The notes under the pieces were generated by a model. It saw nothing but the letters and a program-made list of their open reading frames with translations, was not told the origin of the DNA and did no database searches. 64,000 bases of DNA from Ferrimonas futtsuensis DSM 18154 (lineage in GTDB: Bacteria; Pseudomonadota; Gammaproteobacteria; Enterobacterales; Shewanellaceae). The stretch lies in the NCBI RefSeq assembly GCF_000422645.1, contig NZ_AUGL01000017.1:1-64000 (forward strand), read 5' to 3'. A program made the translations under genes and the position numbers. This document shows, piece by piece, positions 52,015 through 61,527 of this stretch; the stretch's first letter is position 1; every line of letters begins with the position of its first letter.

Positions 52015-53391
52015 TCAGGCGTTGGCCTGTGGCTTCCGACGTCGACGACGGGGCTTGGGCGCAGCCTTGGCGCCATCGCTACCCTGAGGACGCTGACCGC
52101 CTGGACGACCGCCCTGGGGTTTGCGGCGGGGAGGACGCTTGGGTTCAGCTTTAGAGTCGGCCGGGGGCTGCTCCCCCTCGACAGAGTCCGTGGGCTTCTT
52201 CGGCTTCTTGGGCTTTTTCTTCTTAGGTGGACGGATGGGCTTGGAGTCCGCCAGGGCATTGTGAGGCGCGTGCCCCTCCAGCACCTCCCTGTCCAGGTGG
52301 CGCTGAATCAACTGCTCAATGGCCACCAACTGCTCATGCTCATCCTGACAGACCAGGGAGATGGCATGACCGCTGGCCCCGGCGCGACCGGTACGGCCGA
52401 TGCGATGAACGTAATCCTCTGCCACCTGGGGCAGATCGAAGTTCACCACCTGAGGCAGCTGGTCGATGTCCAAACCACGGGCAGCGATGTCGGTGGCCAC
52501 CAGTACTCGGATGGCACCGGACTTGAAGTCCGCCAGTGCCCGGGTGCGCGCCCCCTGGCTTTTGTTGCCATGAATGGCGGCAGCGGTGATCTTGAACTCT
52601 TCCAGGTAGCGGGTCAGGCGGTTGGCGCCGTGCTTGGTTCGGGTGAACACCAGCACCTGCTGCCAGTTGTTCTTGCCGATCAGCTCGGCCAGGGCCAGAG
52701 GCTTACGCTTCTTGTCCACCGGGTGCACCACCTGCTCCACGGTTTTGGCGGCGGCGTTGCGCGGAGTGACTGAGATCTCAACCGGATTGTGCACCAGGCC
52801 CTTGGCCAGATCACGAATCTCATCGGAAAAGGTGGCGGAGAACAGCAGGTTCTGCCGTTTGGCAGGCAACAGGGCCAGAATCTTCTTGATGTCGCGGATA
52901 AAGCCCATGTCCAACATGCGGTCCGCTTCATCCAGAACCAGAACTTCCAGCTGATCAAAGCGCACCGCATTCTGCTGATAGAGATCCAGCAGGCGACCCG
53001 GGGTCGCCACCAGCATATCGACGCCCCGACTCAGCGCCTTCATCTGTGGATTGATGGACACACCACCGAACACTACCGCAGAGCGCAGTGGAGTGTTCTT
53101 GCCATAGTTATCGACACTCTCCTGCACCTGGGCGGCCAGTTCCCGGGTAGGAGTCAGTACCAGGGCGCGACACTTGTTGCCCCGCACCCGCTGGCCCCCA
53201 AGCAGACGCTCCAGAATGGGCAGGGTAAAGCCGGCGGTCTTACCGGTACCAGTCTGGGCTGCGGCCATCACATCCTGGCCCTCCAGGACGGCTGGGATCG
53301 CCTGAGCCTGAATGGGAGAAGGAGTCTCGTAGCCAAGGTCTTCTATGGCGTCCAGGAGGGGCTGGGAGAGGCCCAGATCGGTAAACTGCAT
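52015..53391 (-). CDS. rhlE: DEAD-box ATP-dependent RNA helicase RhlE
   Basis: About 458 residues from the ATG at 53391; the start [13 protein letters not shown] is typical of RhlE. All helicase motifs are present: Q motif ([10 protein letters not shown]), [40 protein letters not shown] and [11 protein letters not shown] Lys/Pro/Arg-rich tail of about 80 residues binds RNA without fixed structure. RhlE remodels ribosome precursors and helps mRNA decay. Confidence 0.95.
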   Translation of the reverse strand: MQFTDLGLSQPLLDAIEDLGYETPSPIQAQAIPAVLEGQDVMAAAQTGTGKTAGFTLPILERLLGGQRVRGNKCRALVLTPTRELAAQVQESVDNYGKNTPLRSAVVFGGVSINPQMKALSRGVDMLVATPGRLLDLYQQNAVRFDQLEVLVLDEADRMLDMGFIRDIKKILALLPAKRQNLLFSATFSDEIRDLAKGLVHNPVEISVTPRNAAAKTVEQVVHPVDKKRKPLALAELIGKNNWQQVLVFTRTKHGANRLTRYLEEFKITAAAIHGNKSQGARTRALADFKSGAIRVLVATDIAARGLDIDQLPQVVNFDLPQVAEDYVHRIGRTGRAGASGHAISLVCQDEHEQLVAIEQLIQRHLDREVLEGHAPHNALADSKPIRPPKKKKPKKPKKPTDSVEGEQPPADSKAEPKRPPRRKPQGGRPGGQRPQGSDGAKAAPKPRRRRRKPQANA

Positions 53392-53491
53392 CGGCATCTT
53401 CTGTATGAGTCGGCTCACCCCTGTGGTGGCCGGGGTGCGCAGTGTACCTGAAAGCGGTTGGGTCGCCACTCTTTTTTCATTGTGCTCAAGG

Positions 53492-54031
53492 CTAACTGTA
53501 GGGTTCAAATATCTTGTCCAGGGGCGTATGCGCCAAGTGATTGGTGTAGTTGCTCATCACTTTCTGGCCGATGGCCAGCACCATATCCAACAGATTTGCC
53601 TTACTGAACCCGGCACTGAGAAAGGCCTGGCGCTGAGCCTCGCTGAGCCTGCCACGCTCGCGAACCAGGGCCAGAGTGGTCTCCCTGAGCAGCTGCAATC
53701 TGGGGTCCTGAAGAGGCACGCCAGCCTTCAGTGCCTGGATAAGCCCCGCTTCTACCCCCATTCCATGAGCAATGGCAGTATGGGCCGGCAGGCAGTAGTG
53801 GCACTCATGAAAACCGTTGATGGTCTGCCAGACCACGGTGCGCTCCGCATCATTGAAGCTGGACGCACAAAACAGCTGGTGCGTCATCTTGTAGGCCTGC
53901 AACAGCTGCGGAGATTCCGCCATCACCGCATGCAGGTTCGGGATCATGCCGAACTCCCTGCGAGAGCCCGCCAGCAAAGGCTTGCTCTCGCTCGGAGCAT
54001 CGGTTTCGGAGTAGAGGGTGAAGCTGAGCAT
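53492..54031 (-). CDS. AhpD-like carboxymuconolactone decarboxylase family protein
   Basis: 179 residues from the ATG at 54031 (GGAG five bases upstream). The AhpD signature [18 protein letters not shown] has the Glu, CxxC and His needed for peroxidase-type thiol chemistry. The N-terminal half ([20 protein letters not shown]) is the usual CMD-domain entry. Such proteins reduce peroxides or act as oxidative-stress thiol enzymes. It is the gene upstream of rhlE on the same strand. Confidence 0.9.
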   Translation of the reverse strand: MLSFTLYSETDAPSESKPLLAGSRREFGMIPNLHAVMAESPQLLQAYKMTHQLFCASSFNDAERTVVWQTINGFHECHYCLPAHTAIAHGMGVEAGLIQALKAGVPLQDPRLQLLRETTLALVRERGRLSEAQRQAFLSAGFSKANLLDMVLAIGQKVMSNYTNHLAHTPLDKIFEPYS

Positions 54032-54151
54032 TGCCACTCCCGGACAGGTGATTAAAATCCAAGCCGAATTAGGCAGGGTTACTGACCCTGAGTCAGGCCA
54101 ACATCGCCATATAGGCGCCGTCAGCCCTCAGACCAGCTTCCCCTGCGGCCA

Positions 54152-54712
54152 TCAGTAAAGGTCGATCACAAAGAGGCAATCGAATGCGATGGGATCGCCC
54201 GGATTTCCGGCAAAACTGGTCATGTCCACCATACCAGACAGCCTGACGGTTCCCATGGCCCCGGCAAAACGGCCAGTGCCCCACAGGATGGCATTACCGG
54301 TTCCTGCCGCTCCTGTGACATGGGTGACCGCCTGCCCCGACGGCGTCATGGTGTTTTGAAGGGTCGGTTGTACCGAGGTGTTCCCCCGAGTGACCAGGGT
54401 CCCTTGAGGAAGATGAAAGTAGGTGGTCCCCACCAGGGCAACACCCGTGCCCACCGGCGTCACGTGCGACAGACAATCCGTTGCCGTGCCGATGTGGCGG
54501 CGGTTGTGGGCGTCCATCAACTGCACATCGAAGCAGATGGCATCATCATCCAAGCCATCCCCGTCGATGTCCGGAACCGTACTCTGATACATGTCACCGG
54601 ACCCAACCAGGTTCAGCACCAGATGATTACCCGCTCCCTGCTCTTTCGCCGACGTGGGCAAAGTAACCAGGCAGGTCAACACAGCAACAGCCATACAGAG
54701 AGAATGTTTCAT
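54152..54712 (-). CDS. Hypothetical secreted protein, allene-oxide-cyclase-like barrel
   Basis: 186 residues from the ATG at 54712, seven bases after AAGGAG. A signal peptide (AVAVLTCLVTLPTSA) is followed by a calcium-type loop (DIDGDGLDDD). The C-terminal half has GTGRFAGAMGTVRLSG, as seen in dirigent/allene oxide cyclase-type barrels. The family call is tentative. Ligand and role are unknown. Confidence 0.65.
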   Translation of the reverse strand: MKHSLCMAVAVLTCLVTLPTSAKEQGAGNHLVLNLVGSGDMYQSTVPDIDGDGLDDDAICFDVQLMDAHNRRHIGTATDCLSHVTPVGTGVALVGTTYFHLPQGTLVTRGNTSVQPTLQNTMTPSGQAVTHVTGAAGTGNAILWGTGRFAGAMGTVRLSGMVDMTSFAGNPGDPIAFDCLFVIDLY

Positions 54713-54853
54713 GGTTCTGCTCCTTGGGTTGCGAATCCAGAAATGGGCCAACATGGGAAGTTCGTGTACCGCAAGGAATGAGACTAGGCCAGATGGGCCA
54801 AACCGACCAAGGAAAGTTGTAATAGAAGGCTTCAGCGCAGTCGGTCTTAGGGG

Positions 54854-55126
54854 TTAGCCGCTGACAGAGGGTCCTCCCCCCACCTGAATTCTCTCCCGGG
54901 GACAGTCGGTCCAGAGAAACACCGCCTGGCCATCGGCACCAACAAAGCGGTATCCACGCAGGGCCTGGGTGCAAATGCCGTCCGACACACACTGCGCTTT
55001 AAGCTCGGGTGCCATCTCATCCAGGCTGAGTACGCCGGTACAGAGCCAGGGGCCACCGGAAATACAAAGGCGCTCTTGTCCCAGACAGAGCAGCTGATCA
55101 ACATCAGGGGGAGCAAAGAGGTTCAT
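54854..55126 (-). CDS. Hypothetical Cys-rich protein, 90 residues
   Basis: GGAG lies six bases before the ATG. The product has five cysteines (LLCLGQERLCISGGPWLC, QCVSDGICTQAL, TDCPRE). There is no signal peptide. Its start overlaps the stop of a 30-codon frame just upstream (TCATGA), which suggests translational coupling. No family is known to me. Confidence 0.5.
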   Translation of the reverse strand: MNLFAPPDVDQLLCLGQERLCISGGPWLCTGVLSLDEMAPELKAQCVSDGICTQALRGYRFVGADGQAVFLWTDCPRERIQVGGGPSVSG

Positions 55127-55215
55127 GACCGGCTCCAGTCTCTGAAGAAACCGATGCAGGCAGGGTTAGAAAGGCTGTCTTGCCTACGCATATCCGCGAT
55201 AAAGGCTTCTGACAC
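55123..55215 (-). CDS. Possible 30-residue leader peptide coupled to the next gene
   Basis: A GTG with AAGGAG six bases upstream opens 30 codons that end by overlapping the ATG at 55126 by three bases. The product is polar (SEAFIADMRRQDSLSNPACI). Good ribosome spacing and the overlap argue for translation. It may be a small gene or only serve to load ribosomes onto the following frame. Confidence 0.4.
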   Translation of the reverse strand: MSEAFIADMRRQDSLSNPACIGFFRDWSRS

Positions 55216-55467
55216 GAGACGCTCCTTGTCCTATCAGAACTCACTAGTGAGAATAGCAGTCTCCTATGGCTAACGCCTCATAATAAGAGGAATTGATTTG
55301 GGTATTTGATTAGAAGAACGTGGATTCGGGATCTGGCGCTCGTCCCAGAGTTCACTGTGGCACAGGAGCGAACCCACATGCCGCATTGGGGGATGTGAGA
55401 GCGTGTTGCCGGAAAACAACATTGAGGCCCGCAATCAAACGGACCTCGACCCATTGGCCGGCACCGT

Positions 55468-56691
55468 TCAACAGAAGCGGTCGATGCGGTATGGGGCAAG
55501 GTCAACGTGTGGGGAGCGGCCCAGCATCAATGCGGACATCAGACGGGCACTGGTGGCCGCCTGGGTAAGCCCCAGATGCTGGTGGCCAAAGCTGAAGTAC
55601 ACCTTAGGCGAACTGGACGCCGACAGCACAGGCAGGGAATCCGGCAGCGATGGGCGAAACCCCATCCAGGGCTCTCCCGGTTGCCCGGTTATTGCCGGCA
55701 GCAGAGCCTTGGCGTGGGGCAACAGGATCTCGGCGCGTCTGGGGTTCATGGGCGCCTGCAGCCCGGCGAACTCCACGGTGCCCGCCAGCCGCGTTCCGCC
55801 AGCCATCGGGGTGACAATGAATTTGCGCTCGGCACTGGATACCGGGCGACTCAGTCCGCTCTCTCCGCGGATCATCAGGTGGTAGCCGCGTTCAGTATCC
55901 AGGGGCACCCGGTGCCCAAGCTGGGCGGCCAGAGGCCGGGACCAGGCCCCGGCGCACACCACCAGTTTGTCCGCCTGAAGTTGCCCTCCCCCTTTGAGTG
56001 TGACCGAGCCGGTGACATCGATGGACCGGGCCTCCCCCTGGACAAAACCCACCCCTTCCTTTCTCAGGGCGTCCACCAGGGCCTGGCAGATGGCGAAGGG
56101 ATCGACGCTGTGGCCGGTATCGGGAAACAGCAAGCCGCCAGTCAAGGAGGGGGACAGGGCAGGTTCCAACTCATGGAGCTGCCGGGCATCGAGCCACTCA
56201 ACCCGGACTCCGGCCTGACGGAAGCCGTCCGCCATCCGTTGTTGTTCATCATTAGCCGTGGACTCGAACACCAACAGACTGCCGCGCTCACTCAGCAGCG
56301 GCTCTGCGCCAATGGAGGCCAGCAGAGTCCGCCAGTCCGCGATCGCCCGGCCATTGATGGCGCTCAGGGCCCGCTGGTTCTGGCGACGGCGCGAAGAGGT
56401 CATGTTAAACAGAAACCTCAGCATCCAGGGCAGCACCCTGGGCAGGTACTTCAGCTTGATTCGAAACGGCCCCAGGGGATCGAGCAACATCCGCGGGATC
56501 TGGGGCAGCAGCGCCGGATCGGCCAGAGGAAATACCTGCTCGGTGGCAAAGTGGCCGGCGTTGCCATAGGAGGCACCGCGCCCGGGCTCATCACGCTCCA
56601 GCACGGTGACACGGGCTCCCTGCGCTTGCAGCTCCCAGGCCAGGCTCAAACCGATGACACCGCCACCTATGACAATGATGCTCTCGCTCAT
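55468..56691 (-). CDS. D-hydroxyproline dehydrogenase (DadA-like FAD oxidoreductase)
   Basis: About 407 residues from the ATG at 56691 (GAGG upstream). The FAD motif VIGGGVIGLSLAWELQAQG is at the N terminus, followed by the DadA-type GASYGNAGHFA. The C terminus has SFGHQHLGLTQAATSARLM. By position in a cluster of hydroxyproline genes it should oxidise cis-4-hydroxy-D-proline to pyrroline-4-hydroxy-2-carboxylate and hand electrons to the respiratory chain. DadA for D-alanine is the nearest alternative. Confidence 0.85.
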   Translation of the reverse strand: MSESIIVIGGGVIGLSLAWELQAQGARVTVLERDEPGRGASYGNAGHFATEQVFPLADPALLPQIPRMLLDPLGPFRIKLKYLPRVLPWMLRFLFNMTSSRRRQNQRALSAINGRAIADWRTLLASIGAEPLLSERGSLLVFESTANDEQQRMADGFRQAGVRVEWLDARQLHELEPALSPSLTGGLLFPDTGHSVDPFAICQALVDALRKEGVGFVQGEARSIDVTGSVTLKGGGQLQADKLVVCAGAWSRPLAAQLGHRVPLDTERGYHLMIRGESGLSRPVSSAERKFIVTPMAGGTRLAGTVEFAGLQAPMNPRRAEILLPHAKALLPAITGQPGEPWMGFRPSLPDSLPVLSASSSPKVYFSFGHQHLGLTQAATSARLMSALMLGRSPHVDLAPYRIDRFC

Positions 56692-56693
56692 GC

Positions 56694-57719
56694 TCACCTC
56701 AGGAAAAAGCCTTGGCTAAAGGGATCCGAGGGCTCAAGCACAAATCGGTGAGTCCCGGTTATCCAGGCCCTGCCGCCGACCCTGGGCAGCACCGCCTGCT
56801 TGCCGTGGAACGCCATCGACTCGGTGGCGGTGACCGTCATCCGGCCGCCGACGATACTCTCAATGATCAGAGTCTGACCCAACTCCACCTCCCCCTTGGC
56901 ATACAGCAGGGCAACGCGCCCCGCCACCCCGGTTCCGGTGGGACTGCGGTCCACCTCACCGTCGGCGAACACGCACACATGTTTGCTGTGGTGACCAGAG
57001 GCGCAGCAGGCTGAGGTGAAGATGGTGCCGTAGAGAAACCCCAGGTCCTCCTCTTGAGGGTGGCTGAAGCCGTGGCTGGTCATCACCGCTTGCTTGATCG
57101 CCCTGCCGTGGCGAATCAGGGCGGCGATATTGTCTGCACTGCAATCGAGCCCCAGTGCGTCGGCATCCACATAGGCATAGTAGGCCCCGCCGAAACCGAT
57201 GTCGTACTCCACCGGCCCCAACCCCGCCACATCCACACAGCCATTGAGGGATTCCGCCCAGGAGGGCACGTTGAGAAAGTCCGATTTAATCTGCCCCTGC
57301 TCCTGCCAGATTCGGGCGCGAATCAGGCCTGCGGGGGCATCGATTCTGATCTCTCTGGGGGTCGAACTTACCTTTATGACACCGCATTTGGCCGCCACCT
57401 GGGTGACCGCCAGTATGGCGTGGCCACACATGCTGGAATACCCCTCGTTATGGAGAAACAGCACGCCAAAGTCCGCTCCCGGCGTCACCGGCTCGGTGAT
57501 CAGGCACCCATACATGTCTGCATGACCTCTGGGCTCATGCATCAGCAGGGTGCGGTACTGGTCCAGGTGTTCGGCCAGGTAACGGCGCTTCTCCAAAAGC
57601 GTCCGGCCAAAAACAGGCGGGTAGCCTCCGGTAATGATCCTCAGAGGCTCGCCCTCGGTATGAGCGTCCAGGGTGGTGATCCCCTCCAGGGCCAGCTCCT
57701 TCGGCATATCAAACTTCAT
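56694..57719 (-). CDS. trans-3-hydroxy-L-proline dehydratase (proline racemase family)
   Basis: 341 residues from the ATG at 57719 (GGAGG seven bases upstream; a longer frame lacks one). The first active-site Cys is in [13 protein letters not shown] (near 96). The second is replaced by Thr in [12 protein letters not shown] (near 262). In this family Cys/Thr marks trans-3-hydroxyproline dehydratases, whereas Cys/Cys marks racemases and epimerases. Product would be pyrroline-2-carboxylate. It is followed two bases later by the dehydrogenase gene. Confidence 0.88.
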   Translation of the reverse strand: MKFDMPKELALEGITTLDAHTEGEPLRIITGGYPPVFGRTLLEKRRYLAEHLDQYRTLLMHEPRGHADMYGCLITEPVTPGADFGVLFLHNEGYSSMCGHAILAVTQVAAKCGVIKVSSTPREIRIDAPAGLIRARIWQEQGQIKSDFLNVPSWAESLNGCVDVAGLGPVEYDIGFGGAYYAYVDADALGLDCSADNIAALIRHGRAIKQAVMTSHGFSHPQEEDLGFLYGTIFTSACCASGHHSKHVCVFADGEVDRSPTGTGVAGRVALLYAKGEVELGQTLIIESIVGGRMTVTATESMAFHGKQAVLPRVGGRAWITGTHRFVLEPSDPFSQGFFLR

Positions 57720-57864
57720 TCCCTTGCCTCCACATCCTAAGTGCAGCGTGTCCTTCGGCAGCATTGACACCGCCACCGAAGAGACCCTCTCCATAAACAG
57801 CCTCAACAGCTATCTTCCCCGATCCTTGTCGATTCGTTAACCTTAAAGTAACATAAATTTCGAC

Positions 57865-57876
57865 ATTGCATACAAT
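57865..57876. promoter_or_regulatory. Operator copy in the divergent hydroxyproline promoter
   Basis: ATTGCATACAAT lies between the divergent dehydratase and deaminase genes, 62 bases before the latter. It is the exact reverse complement of the palindrome core at 43920-43931 before the M24 peptidase gene. Twelve of twelve bases match. Confidence 0.65.
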
Positions 57877-57938
57877 ATACATATCGGTCATGATGATTTT
57901 CAGACCGGTACTATGGAAAACAATAAGGAAGGATCCCC

Positions 57939-58853
57939 ATGAAAGTAACCTGGAACGGCGTCTATCCAGCCATCTCCACCCAGTTCCGCGACGACGGCAG
58001 CATCAATTTTGAGTCCAATGCCCGCATGCTCAATCAGCTGATTGACGATGGCATCGACGGTGTCATCGCCCTGGGCACAGTGGGCGAGAACTGCTCCCTG
58101 AGCCCACAGGAGAAACGGGCCTTTCTCAAGCACACGGTGGAAGTGGCCGCAGGCCGGATTCCGGTGATCAGCGGCTGCGCCGAAACCACCACGGAGTTTG
58201 CCAAGAGCTTCGTCAATGACGCGGAAAAGCTAGGAGTGGACGGCATCATGCTGCTGCCCGGCATGGTGTACCGTGCCAACCGTGAGGAGACCCTGTATCA
58301 CTATCAGCAGGTGTCCCGGGCCACCGCCCTGCCCATCATGATCTACAACAACCCGGTGACCTATGGCGTGGATGTGGACCTGGAGATGACCCAGATACTG
58401 GCCCAGGAGGCCAACATCGTCGCCATCAAGGAGTCCACCACAGACACCCGCCGCATCACCGAGCTTCATAACCAGTTTGGCGATCGCTTCATCGTGTTCT
58501 GCGGCGTCGACGACATCGCCCTGGAAAGCCTGATGCTGGGCGCCACCGGCTGGATCTCCGGGTTGACCAACGTCTTCCCCAGAGAATCTGTGGCCATCAT
58601 GAAGCTGGCACGAGCCGGTCGCTATGACCAGGCCAGGGAGATCTGGCGCTGGTTCCTGCCGCTGTTGCGACTGGACACGGTTCCTCACCTGGTGCAGTGC
58701 ATCAAGTTTGCCGAGCAGTTAGCGGGACGGGGCAGCGAGAACGTACGGGCCCCCAGGCTGCCCCTCTCCGGCGCCGAGCGGCAACGGGTCACCAAGGTGT
58801 ATGAAGACGCCATCGCCACCCGGCCCGATCTGAGTCAATTCAATCTGGACTGA
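57939..58853 (+). CDS. Pyrroline-4-hydroxy-2-carboxylate deaminase (DapA family)
   Basis: 304 residues of the DHDPS/NAL fold. VSGCAETTTEFAK- and GIMLLPGMVYRANREE-type segments are followed by YNNPVTYGVDVD and the Schiff-base Lys in IVAIKESTTDTRRI (near 164). Within this cluster it should open the ring of pyrroline-4-hydroxy-2-carboxylate, releasing ammonia and giving 2-oxoglutarate semialdehyde (known for LhpC). It is not a lysine-pathway DapA because of context. Confidence 0.88.
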   Translation: MKVTWNGVYPAISTQFRDDGSINFESNARMLNQLIDDGIDGVIALGTVGENCSLSPQEKRAFLKHTVEVAAGRIPVISGCAETTTEFAKSFVNDAEKLGVDGIMLLPGMVYRANREETLYHYQQVSRATALPIMIYNNPVTYGVDVDLEMTQILAQEANIVAIKESTTDTRRITELHNQFGDRFIVFCGVDDIALESLMLGATGWISGLTNVFPRESVAIMKLARAGRYDQAREIWRWFLPLLRLDTVPHLVQCIKFAEQLAGRGSENVRAPRLPLSGAERQRVTKVYEDAIATRPDLSQFNLD

Positions 58854-58863
58854 GGAGGGCGCC

Positions 58864-59865
58864 ATGTTAAAGGGAACCTTTGCCTGCATCGATGCCCATA
58901 CCTGCGGCAACCCGGTGCGACTGGTCACCAGCGGCCACCCCAACCTCAAGGGCAGGACCATGAGTGACAAGCGCCAGGATTTTCTGGCGCATCATGACTG
59001 GATTCGCCGGGCTCTGATGTTTGAACCCCGGGGCCACGACATGATGTCCGGCGCCTTCCTCTATCCCCCCTGCTCTGAGCAGGCTGATGCCGCCATCCTG
59101 TTTATTGAGACCTCAGGCTGCCTGCCCATGTGTGGCCACGGCACCATAGGCACCGTCACCGCCGCCCTGGAGGCGGGATTGATCACCCCCAGGGTAGCGG
59201 GGGAGCTGCGTCTGGATGTGCCTGCCGGGCAGCTGCAGGTGCGCTACCAACAAAGCGCCGGCAAGGTTGACTGGGTCAGGCTGACCAATATCGCCAGCTA
59301 CCTAGCCCACAGAGAGGTCACCCTGAGCGTACCGGGACTGGGCGATCTCACCGTGGATGTCGCCTACGGCGGCAACTACTATGTCATCGTCGACCCACAA
59401 CGCCACTATCCCGGCCTGCGTCACTGGGGCGCCGAGAAGATCCTGCGCTGGAGCCCCCTGGTGCGCCAAATCGCCCAACAGACGCTGGACTGCGTTCACC
59501 CTCTGGATGCCACGGTGCAGGGGATCTCCCACGTGCTCTGGACCGGAGAGCCGCTCCATGGCGATTCCGACGGTGCCAACGCGGTGTTCTACGGAGAGAA
59601 GGCCATAGACCGCTCCCCCTGCGGCACAGGTACCAGTGCCCGCATGGCCCAGCTCCACGCCAAAGGCTTGCTGGATACCGGGGAACAGTATGTGCACGAG
59701 TCCATCATCGGCAGCCAGTTTATCGGCCGGGTGGAAGCCACCACCGAAGTGGGTCCCTACCCCGCCATCCAGCCCTCCATTCAGGGCTGGGCCCGGGTGA
59801 CCGGCCACAACACCATTACCGTGGATGACGACGATCCCTACGCCTTCGGCTTCCAGGTTCTCTAA
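58864..59865 (+). CDS. 4-hydroxyproline 2-epimerase (proline racemase family)
   Basis: 333 residues. Both catalytic cysteines are present: LPMCGHGTIGTV (near 90) and DRSPCGTGTSARM (near 252). The start TFACIDAHTCGNPVRLV is that of hydroxyproline epimerases. It converts trans-4-hydroxy-L-proline to cis-4-hydroxy-D-proline. It follows the deaminase gene by ten bases. Confidence 0.93.
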   Translation: MLKGTFACIDAHTCGNPVRLVTSGHPNLKGRTMSDKRQDFLAHHDWIRRALMFEPRGHDMMSGAFLYPPCSEQADAAILFIETSGCLPMCGHGTIGTVTAALEAGLITPRVAGELRLDVPAGQLQVRYQQSAGKVDWVRLTNIASYLAHREVTLSVPGLGDLTVDVAYGGNYYVIVDPQRHYPGLRHWGAEKILRWSPLVRQIAQQTLDCVHPLDATVQGISHVLWTGEPLHGDSDGANAVFYGEKAIDRSPCGTGTSARMAQLHAKGLLDTGEQYVHESIIGSQFIGRVEATTEVGPYPAIQPSIQGWARVTGHNTITVDDDDPYAFGFQVL

Positions 59866-59874
59866 GGAATATAT

Positions 59875-61431
59875 ATGAACCAGATATCAGGACAGCATCT
59901 AATCAACGGCCTGTGGGTAGGAGAACCCAACGGGGGATTCTCCAGCTTTGACCCGGAGCGCAACGAACCCCTTCCCTGGCATTTTTGCGACGCCAGCACC
60001 GGGGAGCTTGAGGCTGCGGTAAACGCCGCCGATTGCGCCTTTATGGAGTATCGGCTGTGGTCAGCAGAGCAACGCGCCCAGTTGTTGGAGGCGATGGCCG
60101 AGGCCATCGACGCTCTGGGTGAAACCCTGACCCGGGTCGCCACTCGGGAAACCGCCCTGCCCGAGGCGCGACTTAACGGTGAGCGCGGCCGCACCTGTGG
60201 TCAGCTGCGCTTGTTTGCCCGGCAGCTGCGCGAGCCCAAACAACCGGCCATCATCGACCTGGCCCAGCCGGATCGCCACCCCCTGCCCAAACCGGATATC
60301 CGGCTGGATCACCTGCCCCTGGGGCCGGTGGCCGTGTTTGGCGCATCCAACTTTCCCCTGGCCTTCTCCGCCGCCGGCGGGGATACCGCCTCAGCCCTGG
60401 CCGCCGGCTGCCCGGTGGTGGTCAAGGGCCATCCAGCCCATCCGGCCACCACAGAGCTGGTGGCCAGAGCCATGCTGGCCGCCATGGAGAAAGTGGGCGC
60501 TCCCCGTGGCGTCTTCAACCTGCTTCAAGGCCAATCCCCCCGGTTGTCTCAGGATCTGGTCAGGGCGCCAGCCATCCAGGCCGTCGGCTTCACCGGCTCC
60601 TTCAAGGTGGGTCAGGTGCTGAGCCAGATCGCCGCCGGTCGCCCCCAGCCCATCCCCTTCTTCGGTGAACTGGGCAGCCTCAATCCTCAGTTGCTGCTGC
60701 CTGAGAAGCTGGAACAGGACGCCGAAGCCCTGGCCGAGCAGCAGCACGGGTCGATGATGATGGGCCAGGGCCAGTTCTGCACCAGTCCGGGGCTGGTGCT
60801 GATGATCACAGGCGCAGGCGGCGAGCGCTACCTGACCAGGCTCTCCAACCTGATTGAACAGCAAGGACCCGGCACCATGCTGACCCCGGGGATTGCCCGG
60901 GCCTATGCCGAGTCGGCCGACCAGCTGATCTCCTCCGAGGGCGTCACCCTGGTAACCCAAGGGCAACCCTGTACCCAGGCCAACCAGAGCCGGGCCCTGG
61001 TCGCCAGCTGCAGGGGGGACACCCTGCTGGCCAACCCGGACCTGCTGGAGGAGGTGTTTGGCCCCTGTACCCTGGTGGTGACCTTCGACGGTCGGGAGCA
61101 GCTGCTGCAGGCCATACGTACCCTGCCCGGCCAGCTCACCGCCTCTGTCCATGGCTCCGAGCCGGAGATGCAGGATGAGCGGACGTTGGTGATGGAACTG
61201 GCCTATCGGGTCGGTCGGCTTATTGCCAACCAGATGCCCACCGGCGTCGAAGTGTGCCACGCCATGCAGCACGGTGGTCCCTGGCCCGCGTCTACCCACA
61301 GCCAGTCCACCTCGGTGGGCGCAGAAGCGATCAAGCGCTTCACCCGGCCCCTGGCCTGGCAAAACCTGCCCCAGAGCCTGTTGCCCCAACACCTCAGTGA
61401 TCGGAGCACAACCCCTCAGCTGCGTTACTGA
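59875..61431 (+). CDS. 2-oxoglutarate semialdehyde dehydrogenase
   Basis: 518 residues of the aldehyde dehydrogenase family. The nucleophile is Cys302 in MGQGQFCTSPGLVL and the general base Glu is in FFGELGSLNPQ (near 265). The NADP-type segment FGASNFPLAFSAAGGDTAS matches the ketoglutaric-semialdehyde dehydrogenases of hydroxyproline and sugar-acid pathways. It ends the pathway by making 2-oxoglutarate. It is ten bases after the epimerase gene. Confidence 0.93.
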   Translation: MNQISGQHLINGLWVGEPNGGFSSFDPERNEPLPWHFCDASTGELEAAVNAADCAFMEYRLWSAEQRAQLLEAMAEAIDALGETLTRVATRETALPEARLNGERGRTCGQLRLFARQLREPKQPAIIDLAQPDRHPLPKPDIRLDHLPLGPVAVFGASNFPLAFSAAGGDTASALAAGCPVVVKGHPAHPATTELVARAMLAAMEKVGAPRGVFNLLQGQSPRLSQDLVRAPAIQAVGFTGSFKVGQVLSQIAAGRPQPIPFFGELGSLNPQLLLPEKLEQDAEALAEQQHGSMMMGQGQFCTSPGLVLMITGAGGERYLTRLSNLIEQQGPGTMLTPGIARAYAESADQLISSEGVTLVTQGQPCTQANQSRALVASCRGDTLLANPDLLEEVFGPCTLVVTFDGREQLLQAIRTLPGQLTASVHGSEPEMQDERTLVMELAYRVGRLIANQMPTGVEVCHAMQHGGPWPASTHSQSTSVGAEAIKRFTRPLAWQNLPQSLLPQHLSDRSTTPQLRY

Positions 61432-61527
61432 CCAGGCCCACACCCAGGCCCGGCAACGGGCCTGCGGCTTTTCAATCTCAGTTAAAGTAGTTACCCTATA
61501 GTTTGTGTAATCAATAAGTAAGCAACT

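Noticed and set aside
57720-57806. Upstream extension of the 3-hydroxyproline dehydratase by 29 codons
   Set aside because: The longer start lacks a ribosome site and adds residues not seen in the family, whereas the ATG at 57719 has GGAGG at good spacing.
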